64,000 bases of DNA, taken from positions 11,718,001 to 11,782,000 of the forward strand of contig CAJFCV020000006.1 of assembly GCA_904066235.2 (NCBI GenBank). The letters are read 5' to 3'. This DNA comes from Bursaphelenchus xylophilus (lineage: Eukaryota; Nematoda; Chromadorea; Rhabditida; Aphelenchoididae). A model generated the notes under the pieces. That model saw only the letters and a program-made list of their open reading frames with translations. It did no database searches and was not told the DNA's origin. This document shows positions 24,201-34,000 of the stretch, piece after piece. The translations under genes and the position numbers were made by a program. Positions within the stretch are counted from its first letter, which is position 1; each line of letters opens with the position of its first letter.

Positions 24201-24740
24201 TCTTTTGAAATCTTAATTTTCCTCTAAATCTTTGAGTCGAACTGGAATCCAGAGCCCTTATGGATCATGTCCAACGAATTTACCACCCTTTCATTTTCAA
24301 TTTCCCACCCAATTCATCAAATTTTATATTACACTTGACCAAAAGTCGAGAAATCTTTTCAAACCGAAATTTTTTGCTAAATTTATAAGTCCAAGACTCT
24401 AAAAGGAATCTAGAGTCCTTACTGGTGATTTTATATCATCCTCAGTTCAACTTGCCGTCAATTTCCTACCTACTTATCAAAAATTATATGTACACATGAG
24501 ATCCATCAAAAATTCAAAAAAAAACTATTTCAGCCCGGAGATTACTCGATATCCGTCAAAGGGAACGGCCGAAACAAGCACTTCCTGGTGCAGGTGAACA
24601 CCAACACCGGCTCCTACAAGATTGGGAACCGGGATTTTGGCTCCATGCAAGCGTTGATCCAGCATTACATGAAGTCGCCGATCTTCAGCAACGATCAAAC
24701 CGCCGAGCGCCTCTATCTGGTCAAACCGTTGCCCAGGTAG
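15299..24740 (+). CDS. nck-1: NCK adaptor protein (three SH3 domains and one SH2)
   Basis: Exons 15299-15418, 18173-18316, 21920-22051, 22554-22760, 22804-22968, 23071-23286 and 24534-24740 all join in phase 0 to 396 residues. SH3-1 (about 5-60) has AKYDYEAQEPHEL ... NWWK and GFVPSNFV. SH3-2 (about 94-150) has AKFNYDPQREDEL ... GWWKGQ and GWFPSNYV. SH3-3 (about 204-258) has LYSFEAQNAEELSF ... DWYRAR and GLVPTNYI. The SH2 domain (about 297-392) starts WYYG and has FLVRDSESN with phosphotyrosine-binding Arg323. NCK proteins couple phosphotyrosine signals to actin regulators. Introns 1 and 2 are 2.8 and 3.6 kb and full of repeats. Exon 3 begins exactly with ATG, which suits a second promoter making a form without SH3-1. 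The gene is convergent with the CLCC1-SH2 gene. Confidence 0.96.
16271..17152. mobile_element. Mariner-like element with long inverted repeats, nck-1 intron 1
   Basis: It begins CAGGGTGGGCCACTCGAAAC and ends with the inverse, flanked by TA on both sides. The inverted ends extend roughly 240 bp (inner part GTTTCACCGATTTCGGGCTC). Together these fit the Tc1/mariner superfamily. The core (about 16530-16880) holds only short broken frames that I cannot assign to a transposase, so this is a non-autonomous or decayed copy. Confidence 0.85.
17405..18106. repeat. GCACWGTGC cluster D, nck-1 intron 1
   Basis: By eye about 22 copies of GCACTGTGC or GCACAGTGC plus one GCACCGTGC, mostly 26-33 bp apart. 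The left part carries GCACTGTGC and the right end mostly GCACAGTGC, which is the same site read on the other strand. Linkers include the recurring words TGTCGCGTTTGCACTG and GTATGGGATTGCACTG. It ends about 70 bp before the exon 2 acceptor. Confidence 0.93.
18390..19235. repeat. Tandem array in nck-1 intron 2, about 134 bp unit, about 7 copies
   Basis: The word TATATTATCCATGAC (or one variant) recurs at about 18396, 18531, 18665, 18798, 18931, 19065 and 19200. Most units also have TCAGGGAAATATAGG and GGTCTAAAATACGATTTTG. The array is specific to this intron. Confidence 0.9.
20380..21550 (+). promoter_or_regulatory. Candidate internal promoter region for a short nck-1 form
   Basis: GC-richer islands (20380-20540, 20950-21050, 21430-21550) interrupt the AT-rich intron. 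The last ends GCGGAAACAAATCAGGGCAG followed by GTAAGTGG, a good donor for an untranslated first exon. The next acceptor in order is that of exon 3, whose first codon is ATG. I recall that C. elegans nck-1 makes a form lacking the first SH3 domain. No transcript evidence is available here. Confidence 0.45.
23340..24490. repeat. Large palindrome in nck-1 intron 6
   Basis: Left arm 23340-23788 and right arm 24041-24490 are inverted copies, for example GGATTCCAGTTCGACTCAAAG and CTTTGAGTCGAACTGGAATCC. A separate MITE (23789-24040) occupies the centre. A transcript of the intron could fold into a long hairpin with arms of about 450 bases. Confidence 0.9.
23789..24040. mobile_element. Mariner-type MITE, family M, copy 1
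   Basis: It begins CAGTGACGGACCTGATCCAG and ends CTGGATCAGGTCCGCCGCTG. The arms continue inward with AAAACGTACCA or a variant, then GCATCCGGGAAG and TGTAGCAAAATG or the GTGGCAAAATG form seen in other copies. CAGTG ends beside TA fit Tc1/mariner MITEs. The family has six copies in the window, and this one sits at the centre of a larger palindrome. Confidence 0.88.
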
Positions 24741-25485
24741 AGCAACTAATATGTTGTTGGGTGGAACATCAGATTTATGAGGATTTTTTTTTATTTTTTT
24801 GTCTTTTTTGGCCTCAGGCCGCGCCAGTCATGTTCCTCACTCACTTGTGATACCGTAACCCACTACTTATGAGCCAAGCAGGATTTGGGAAAAATATTGC
24901 GAAAATTTGGGAAATTTGAGAGTTTTTACGAAAATTTATATTATTTTAGGTGAATTTTGATATTTTTTAGTGATTTTGATAATTTTCGGCCCAAATGCGA
25001 CCTGATTTCGCTGTTACTGATTATTTCTCACCTTAAGACACAAATTTACCACTAAATTTGTATTGATTTGGACAAAAATTATATTACTTTAGATGAAGGT
25101 TAGTAAAATTTTTCCTTCAAATCCCCAAAATTTTTGCGGTATTTCGCTTGAAAGTCTCTGCTACTGCAAATTCCGTCCCATTTCGCTGCGAAAAACATCT
25201 ATTATTGTACAATCGTCAAGTTTTATTGGACATGTTATATTGAAAATGAAAAAAATGTTAAATCACCGGTATTCATAACTAATAAATTGAAAAACACAAT
25301 AGAAAATTGAGCGCCAAGACTAGAGGTATGCGTTGCGTGGAGAGAAACATTCCTCTCCGACTGTTTTCTACCAAAAAATTAAGACCTTATACTAGCTAAA
25401 GCAAGGTGAATATCTGAGAATCGGATCGAAATAAATATGAAATTACATTCTATACAAGTCAAATCTACCGTGTTCGACCTAAACG

Positions 25486-28225
25486 TTATGAAATGTCGCG
25501 GAAAAGCGGCCTATCCAACGTGGTGGGGCCTTCGTTTAGGACCGGATGTCTAGTATAATGTCGCAGAAGGTTCTGCAGACTTCCAAACGTGGTTTTAGAG
25601 TCTCCGAGACGGTAATTCAGCTCCTCCGTGAAGTAGATGATGAAATGATGGCATCTGTTCGGACCACGAATTGACATTGCCATGTTCGAGGGCTGGAATC
25701 AAGTGTAATATAAAAATGGTCCAAAATTTTATTCTAATGCTGAATCAGCTTTACTAAACCTAATATATGGAATTTACGCTTCAGATAATTGTAAAATACG
25801 GCAGACATATTTTTCCTGAACATCAAAAAATCAGCTAAAATTAGGTCAGATGTTGAACCTAAAATAAGGTCCGAAATCTATTCAACATCCAAAATTATTC
25901 ATTGGCACGCTACTATACAAAAATTGTATCCCAAATGATGGTAAAATACGACCATTTCTTCTAATACATCTCAAAAATTCATCTAAAACCAGGTCCAGAT
26001 ATAGATGTCTAAAATAAGGTCAGAAATCCAATTTAGCCCTCAAATTTTCCCAAAATTCTTGTTATATTGTCTCCCTAATCCAAATACTAGTCCTATCAAT
26101 CAACAATTCACATATTGTCCCTTCAAATCACAGTAATTATTACCATTTTTTGGCTATTCCTCAGGAGCCATGCGCCTTTTTCCTCATTCCTCAATAAATT
26201 TTCGCTTTCTTCGTAGGTCAAATGGGCATAAAATATCTTTCGAATATCCAGAACTTCTTCCTCCTCAATTTTTTCGTCGGCTTTGACTTCTTCTTCCTCA
26301 ATTTTTTCTTCATTTTTGACTTCTTCCTCTTCAATTTGGAAATCCAGCTCCTCGAGGATGTCTTCAATGGCCAACGTTGGACTCGCCTCCTTCCATGCGG
26401 GGTTCTGAGGAGGGGTTGGGGCTGGTAAGGTCTAAAATTTGGTAAAATACGACTGCTTCATCAAACTTTCTTATAGAAAATTACATTAATACCTACTACA
26501 ATATAAAAAATGTTTTTAAATTTATCCAAAATCATAGTAATAGGACCTACGTGGCTTCAAAATGTATACTATTTCATCTTAAAGTCTCCTACTACAATAT
26601 CAAAACTAAAAAAAATCATCTACTACAATATAAAAATTTCTTCGAAATCTCCTAAAAATTGATCTAACAGAACAAACATACCCTAAACATTCCTATTCTA
26701 TCATTTGAAGTCATATCAGCCACCCTTTCCTACTATAATATCAATAAATTCAAATTTCATCTACTACAATATAAAACTCCCCCAAAAATCATTGAAAATC
26801 AAAACTCACCGGGCAACTACGAACTTCCTGGATCATTGGAGTCGTCTCTCTTGTTCGTATAGCCTCAGAAGCCCTCTCTGTCCTCTGAATTGCCGGTTCT
26901 TGCGGCCTGAAAACCGGCTCCACCGAGAATAACAAGGTCCTCAGCCGGTATCCCATGAAGAAAAACAGCAGTAAAAATAGGAATACGACTTTGAAGACGG
27001 CCAATGGTAGTGGGGTGTCGATGAAAAAGTCATTGAAAAATCGATTTAGTTGCTTTCCCGCGACCTCCAAAGGACTCATGAAGAAATTGGCCAGAACTTC
27101 GCCGAATGTGGCCAGAGGGTCGATCAGCAAGAAGGGCTCAATCAAAATGTCCTGAAAGTCAGAAACATTAAGTTCTGACCCAAACAGTTGGCAGGATGAG
27201 TCATTTTTTCGAGATCAACAACATCAACTGACCTCGTATTTTTTAAGGCATTCGCTCTTTCCTTTGATCCGTAAATACCCAAGCAGCACATCGGAAACCT
27301 CACCAAGGAAAGTCTTGTCCTTTATGCATTGATCTTCTCGGTCGGCGCGGTCATACCTTTCCGCCAGCTTTTCCTAAACAACATGCCTTATATTGCACTA
27401 GGCAAAATTGATGAAAATTCTTTCCAATTCGATCTAAAATCCAACAAAACAATATAAAAACACTTACTTTGTATTTTCTCGCGTATGTGAAGCAAAACGA
27501 CACACAAAAAGCCCATAAAAATAATATTATCAACAGCTGTTTGGGTGACATTATCCTTTGCAAAATGAACAACAAAGCAATCGGTAGTATCGCGATATTC
27601 AGCAGCATTAGGTATGGAGTGTATGGTTGAAGATACTGGACGAAGATTGGAGTCTGTTCCGAGGCCTAAACACCGATATTATTCATGATTTCCCCAGGTG
27701 TCATATACAATATAAAAATGGAAAAATTGACCGACCTCGCTGAGAAACTCGCCCAACGCCGTTCTCACTCGTTCTCTTATGCCAACATCCTCGTCAGGAT
27801 ACTCGTTATTCAAGAATCTACGGAGTATTCGCACGTCTTTTGCCGATATATACACTTGAGCATCTCTATAGACGCTTTGTCCGTCGACTAGCTCAATATT
27901 CAAACGATGCAGAAACTGCCGAACAACGTGCTTTAGAAGCTTCTCCTCTGAACTTGCTTTTCCAATCAAAATCTCCTTCTCCAACTGCGAAATCCTCTAA
28001 AAATCAAGAATAATATTAGACTAGACCACTTACTCGCTGATATTCGCTCACAGCTTCTTCCGACGGGCATGTTCCACGATCTCGCTGATTCTGAGTGTTC
28101 TCCCAGCTGAGTGGATCGTTCACATCGAGCCAGCCCGACTTATCAATGTCTAATTCGCTTGATGTCGCTTGAATTTGAAGGATAAGATGTGTAAAACATG
28201 TTAGAACTAGAAAATTGATGGCCAT
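25486..28225 (-). CDS. clcc1: CLCC1-like ER membrane protein with a C-terminal SH2 domain
   Basis: Exons 28225-28034, 27996-27736, 27665-27468, 27373-27233, 27151-26810, 26431-26144 and 25692-25486 join in phase 0 to 542 residues. A signal peptide (1 to about 20) is followed by a luminal region with SGWLDVNDPLSW. Transmembrane segments lie at about 169-189, 194-213 and 314-332. DQCIKDKTFLG ... CLKKYEDILIEPFLLIDP resembles the CLCC1 loop before its last membrane segment. CLCC1 is an ER chloride-channel-type protein. After a proline-rich stretch and an acidic repeat (about 411-438) comes a complete SH2 domain (about 445-535): FYAHLTYEESENLL, WLLRNS with Arg469, HHFIIYFTEELNYRLGD and LQNLLRHY. 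The tail should face the cytosol. The donor of exon 2 is GTCGGT, which is unusual. I do not know this combination from other animals. Confidence 0.83.
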
Positions 28226-28936
28226 ACACCTGAAAGCAAGTTGTAGAGTGATGAAAAGTAAGTTGAAATGTAAAATACGTCATGTATAAACGATTTCGAC
28301 ATTTCCCGCGCCAATTACACCTCCATCAAAAAAACAAGAGAATTTTAGTTTCGCAATCTGCGCCCGAGGTAATTATTCAAATTCAGAAAAAACTTCAAAA
28401 TAATGCCGCGTGCAAGAAATCCCACATTGAGAATGCGCAAAATTACATTCGTCACATTATGTAAAGACAGAATCCTCGATCTCGCAACCGTGACGTCAGA
28501 AAGCGGACTTGATTAAAGTTGAGGGCGCGACTCGCCAAAGTTTCGCGCGTCCAAACAATTTCAGCGTTTTCGTCCCGCCACGAAAACATTTTCTGGCATT
28601 CTGTATTTCCATTTTCTTCGGATTTTCCTCAGAACTGTTGGATTCTGGAAGCCGAGTAGGTCGCCATGCCGAGCGTCGAATTGCGCGCGTTCACGACGAA
28701 CAGCTGCCCAGTACGATTGGTAAAATTTTTTTATTGAATCGTCAAGTATAATATAAAAATTTCTGGATTGATATTCTAACTGCCTGCGGCATTTGTGATA
28801 TGATTATTTCACTTGTGATTGCTAACCTTTTTACCATCTAATTTTGTGTTTTTATAACCGTTTTTGCGTGTTTTCTGACATTACTTTAGGCGGTCCGAAG
28901 AGGGTATTGATTTTTATCGTTTTCAGCAAAGAAATC
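28226..28936. promoter_or_regulatory. Divergent promoter region between CLCC1-SH2 and profilin B
   Basis: It contains GTCCCGCCACGAAAACATTT at 28572, followed by TCTGGCATTCTG and TTTCCATTTTC. The same phrase is found at 29705 and 43223. A possible untranslated exon follows a TTTCCTCAG acceptor and ends at a GTAAAA donor near 28720. Acceptors close to both ATGs (GCTTTCAG for CLCC1-SH2, GTTTTCAG for profilin B) suggest trans-splicing of both genes. Confidence 0.5.
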
Positions 28937-29486
28937 ATGTCTGGCTGGGACGCGTACATCACCAACTTGCTCGAGAGCTCCGACGGCATCAAGAAGGCCG
29001 CAATCGTCGGCCTGGAAGATGGCTCTGTATGGGCTAGAAGCAACGACTTTAACGTAGGTGTTTTCTAGTTTTTGTTGAGATTTAGGTCGGTAGTCAGGGG
29101 ATTTTGATGTCTAACAGAGTGTGCGAGAGATTCTGGACATTCTCATTAATTTTCATACCAAAATCTCTCCAAGAAACCGCTTTTTCAACCTTTTTTATAA
29201 TATTATCCTACAGGCCACCGACACCGAATTGAGAACTCTCGTCAACAGCTTTAAGAATATCCAATCCGTCCCACAAACCGGCTCCGACCTCGAAGGAGTC
29301 CACTACATCGTTCCGCGTGTGGAGGACACTCTGATCTTCGGCAAGAAGGGAAGCCAAGGCTTCTGCGCCGTCAAGTCCAACACTGCCGTGATCCTGGCCG
29401 TCTTCGAAGGCGAAACTGGCGCCGGATCCGCCACCCGAGTAGCCGTCGAGAAGCTGGCTTCCTACCTGGTCGACACGGGATACTGA
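28937..29486 (+). CDS. pfn: Profilin B (actin monomer-binding protein)
   Basis: Exons 28937-29053 and 29214-29486 give 129 residues. It matches profilin A closely: MSGWDAYITNLLESSDG at the start, LIFGKKGSQGF in the middle and KLASYLVDTGY at the end. Differences are scattered, for example TELRTLVNSFKNIQSV against AELKSLVGSFKNIDAV. The intron is at the same codon but only 160 bases long, against 1.3 kb in profilin A. AATAAA is at 29553. It probably arose by duplication of profilin A or the reverse, and the two copies are 23 kb apart in the same orientation. One stretch in exon 2 is identical at the DNA level and may reflect conversion. Confidence 0.95.
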
Positions 29487-29704
29487 GCGCTTCAACCGGT
29501 CTTGTTAATCTATTTTCTCGATGTAAATGCTATTTATTCAGCTATTTGGTATAATAAACTTGTGTAAGGCCCATTTTTGGCGGCGAAAAGGTTCCTAACG
29601 AAGGAATAGTAGCTGTTGTATATTGAAGACACTGTAGACGGTAATTTACAATGCTTTTGGTAAGGGCGTTCGTCAAAAATCTTGTTCATAACACCCCCAC
29701 CTGA

Positions 29705-29721
29705 GTCCCGCCACGAAAACA
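29705..29721 (+). promoter_or_regulatory. Repeated promoter-type word GTCCCGCCACGAAAACA
   Basis: An exact 17-base match to the words at 28572 and 43223, here 113 bases before the CacyBP ATG. It contains TCCCGCC, an E2F-like core. Confidence 0.5.
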
Positions 29722-29817
29722 ACTTGTGGCAAAATATCCGGAAAATTTCAGAAATTTCTTGAAAAAATTGTTACTAAAATTCTTGTTTGTTCCTGTTAGG
29801 TTGTTATTGTCATCATT

Positions 29818-30800
29818 ATGTCGAATCAAGTAAGTTGAAATCGTTTTTTCTTTGGACATCTTACTTTAGGTTGAATTGAAAGCCGATTTGAGCGAGTTGG
29901 AAGCCCTGCGGGCCCAAAGTCTTCGTCCGAATGTTCAGAAGTTCTTGGAGAAAGAGATTTTGCTGGCCAACGAGCGACTGAACAAAAGTGTAAGGCATTT
30001 TTGAAAATTGGACATTGATTTACCTACTGTAATAAAACATTTATCTGCAGGTCCAAGCTGAAGCCAGGCGAGCTGCATCGACTGCTGCGGCCTCATCAAC
30101 CGGTTCTGCTCCTAGGCCGTTGAAGAAAATCACAACTTTCGGTATGTTTTTGGGGTGACAGCCATTTTCGTTTTTTAGAGTGTCTAAGCTAATATAAGCT
30201 GTATTTCCAAAAATTTTAGCTTACGATGAAAGTGACAAGTTCGTGAAGCTCTATTACACCCTGAACGGCATTCAGAACCATCCAGCCGACCGAATTGAGA
30301 GCAAAATCGACGAAGAGTAAGTGTTTTCCATTTTGTTTCTGTCTTTAGATGGTCATGGCTAATATTGCCGATTTCAGCTCATTCCTGGTACGAATCAGCG
30401 ATTTCAACGGTTTTGATTACGAGTTCTCTGCGCGAGGGCTCAGTTACGCCATTGATGCAAGCAAAAGTATCGTGAAAGTAAGAAGAAAACATCAAAACCA
30501 TTCGACCACCTACACTGATCATGGATAATAAAAATTTCCTCTTTTCAGCCAAAAACCGACCTGGTTCTGGTGATGTTGAAGAAGCAGGAGGAGGGAAAGA
30601 CCTGGGGCAAGCTGTTAAAGTTGGAAAAGGCGGCAAAGATTGATCTGCCGGACATGGAGGAGAACCCGGATCCGCAAGCCAGTCTGATGAACATGATGAA
30701 GAAAATGTACGACGAAGGCGACGATGAGATGAAACGGACCATCAAGAAGGCCATGTACGAAAGTCAGCAGAAGAAGGAGGCCGGATTCGGGCTGGAGTAG
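29818..30800 (+). CDS. cacybp: Calcyclin-binding protein / Siah-interacting protein (CacyBP/SIP)
   Basis: Exons 29818-29829, 29870-29989, 30051-30141, 30220-30316, 30378-30477 and 30549-30800 give 223 residues (human about 228). The N-terminal helical region (about 1-45) is the expected Siah-binding and dimer part. The CS domain (about 70-150) has YDESDKFVKLYYTLNG, matching the CacyBP signature SDKFVKIYITL, and PKTDLVLVMLKKQE. The C-terminal SGS part has DPQASLMNMMKKMYDEGD and DEMKRTIKKAMYESQ, very like the family. CacyBP links Siah1 to SCF-type ubiquitin ligases and binds S100 proteins and Hsp90-type clients. The first coding exon has only four codons and follows a CCTGTTAG acceptor. AATAAA is at 30873. 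It is tail-to-tail with pcca-1. Confidence 0.94.
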
Positions 30801-31045
30801 TCGGATATCACTTCAATTTCCATCAGATTTATATTGATCTTGTTTTAGACATCTCTTATTTTCTTAAACCTAAATAAATTTAAAATTTTGTCAATTTTTA
30901 CAAGAAAATCGATTGGCAATCCGAAGTATATTACTTTAAATTTATTTTAAAATTGAAATTTATCCGTAGAAGTCAATAAAATTATGCTTTATCACCAAAA
31001 TTGCGCACAAAACAGGTATTTACAGGGGAAAATGGGGTGAAATAT

Positions 31046-34000
31046 CTATTCCAGTTCCACCAAAACCTCTCCCTCATCCACGGTTTGGCCTTCTTTCACA
31101 TTCACAGTCTTGACTTTGCCCGATTTGCCGGCATGCAGGCCGTTTTGCATCTTCATCGCCTCAATTACACACAATTCTTGGCCTTCATTCACCTAAAACA
31201 AATTTTTTTTGTGAAAAATAGGAAAAAAGAAGATTGGGGAAACCAAAAATTATTATTTTTCTTCGATGCAAGTGTCGAAATTAGGATAATCGAGGGCGCT
31301 GATTTCGAAAATGACATTCATTTTTTCCTGATCTGTACTTTTTTCCTTAAGTAGTACTGTAAAGTAGTAATTTTTTGAATTTTTTTCGCAAATACTCGAT
31401 TTAGGGGTTTTCGATGGTGCTGATTTCGAAAATCATGTTAACTTTTCCTCGTGTACTATATAGTACTATCTGATACTATATAGTACGAGGTGAAAATATG
31501 ACTTTTGACGTTAATGGTGTTTTTGATGCTTAGTACTCTTCATAAACATTTTTTAAAGACTTGGTGCTATATAGTACTATTTAGTACTACCTGATACTAT
31601 ATTTAGTACGAGGTGGAAATAGCAGTACCAAGCATCAAAATAACACCACTAACGTCAAAAGCCATATTTTCACCTCGTACTACATAGTATCAGATAGTAC
31701 TATGTAGTACTAGAGGAAAAGTTAACATGATTTTCGAAATCAGCACCATCGAAAACCCCTAAATCGAGTATTTGTGAAAAAAATTCAAAAAATTACTACT
31801 TTACAGTATTACTTAAGGAAAAAAGTAAAGATCAGAAAAAAATGAATGTCATTTTCGAAATCAGCGCCTTCGATTATCCTAATTTCGACACTTGCATCAA
31901 AGAAAAATAATACTTTTCGGTTTCCCCAATCGCACTTTTCCCCGATCGTCCCAGTCTCCCAAAAATGGCCATTTTTCGGTTTTTTAAAATGAGGCTCAAA
32001 CTCTAGTATAGGACATAAAAGGTCTTATCTTACTTCCTGACCAACTTCCACGTGAACTGCCTTCACTGCGCCCGGCATTGGGGCCAAGATCACCGAGCTT
32101 AGGTCCAATTTCGGCTTTTCCTTCATGTATTTCAGTAAACCGCTGACACTTTGAGGGTAAATTTTGACGTCAAATGTTGTTCCCTTGTAGATCAAGGTCA
32201 GTTGGCCTGGTTGAGCGCCCGCAATCTGGATGGTACGCTTTTGGCCGTCGATTTGAACCTAAAAATTGGGAAATTAGGCTAAAAATGATGACTTTTTGGA
32301 AAAAAACTGGTAAAATTCCGTAATTTTGGAGGAGAAAAAACAGTAAATGCCTGTTAATCTTACTCTTTAGGGATCGTAGAAGGTCTATCAATAAACGTTT
32401 TGGGCATAATTTGCCATAAAATAGGACTTCTGACCTTATTTTAGGTCCTAGGTCTGGTCAAATTTCGGATCGATTTTTCATGTCGCACATAAAATCTTTC
32501 GCCGTATTTTAGCTTCATTTGGGGTGTAAACACCATTTAGTATCTTATTTGAACATAATTTGAGGCTCACATGCGATTCTCGACCTTATTTTAGGACCCA
32601 CATCTGACCTAAATTTATATAAATTTTTGATGTCTAAACCCCTAATTTTTTGCTGAATTATAAAAAAAAATTAAACTTAAACTAATTATCTACTCTAATT
32701 TGGCATTTTAAACTAGTTTCCCACCTTATTTTAGACAAATCTTATATTGCACTTGTCATCGTCTGCCCAAAAAACCACCTTGCACCCAAAGTTCACGTCT
32801 CAAACTTACTTCCACGACCAAATCAGCCGGTGTAAAGTGTCCTTCAACATTTGAGACCTTTCCATCATCCCATTTCACACTAATATTTCTGTTCTCATCA
32901 AAATTTGTTGAAGTGTTGAATCGCACAGTTTCACCCGAATGTTTGTCGGTCCAGCTTACCAAGAGGTCGTAGGAGGTGTCATAGGGCTCTAAAATGAAAT
33001 TACATACTAGTGACGTGCTTTTACAACTTTACGTTTTTCCTCCATAATGCATAAAATTTCACGTTTTTGTGCATAAATCGACTAGAAAGAGAGAATTTTT
33101 CGGTTTCAAGGCTATTTCTTGGTATTGTAGCTATTTTTTGACAATTTAGTAATACTTACTACTTCACGTTTATTCCATAATGCATAAAATTTGACGTTTT
33201 TTTCAAAAAGTCATCAAATTTTACGTTTTTGCCCATAAATTGGCCAAAAAATGCTAAAAGACAAAATCTACAAGCTTTTCCGCTCTTCTACAGTCGTCTT
33301 TTGACATTTCCACACCAATTACAACTTTACGTTTTTCCTCCATAATGCATAAAATTTAACGTTTTTCTCCCTAACTCTCTCAAAACCCTCGGATTTCGCT
33401 CAAAATTGAGGGCAACCAAAATTTCCTCCAACTTTCGAGTTGCCTACCCGTCAAAGTGGTGCCCAGCTCGCTGTTATTGAGGAATTGTCGGGCTCGGATG
33501 GTGCGTTTGGCCGACAGCGCCGACGCCACCGCCACCAGGGCCTTCTTCTCCACCTCGTTCAGCCGAATGCCCTGGAATCCGTTGGGGTAGGTGTCGTACA
33601 GGTATTTGGTGGTGATGTCGCCGCTGCGGAAGTTCCTTTCGTCCACAATGTCGCGCAAAAGCGAGATGTTGTTGTGGACGCCGCGGATCACGTAGTTGTC
33701 CAGGGCCGCCGCCATCCGATCCAGGGCCTGGTCGCGATTGGCGCCGTGGGAAACCAGCTAAAAATTGCGACGGATCAAAATTTGCAGATTTACGTTTTTT
33801 ACATAATTTTTTGAAATGCATAAAATTTGACGTTTTTTGTCCATAATGGCTTAAAGTATCGCAAAAATTGACGAAAATAGTTTGAAAGTGACACTGACAT
33901 GTCATTTACACTCTAAAAATTTCCAAACCCTGTCTAATTTCTCACGTTTTTTACATAATTTTTTCAAATGCATAAAATTTGACGTTTTTGTCCATAATGG

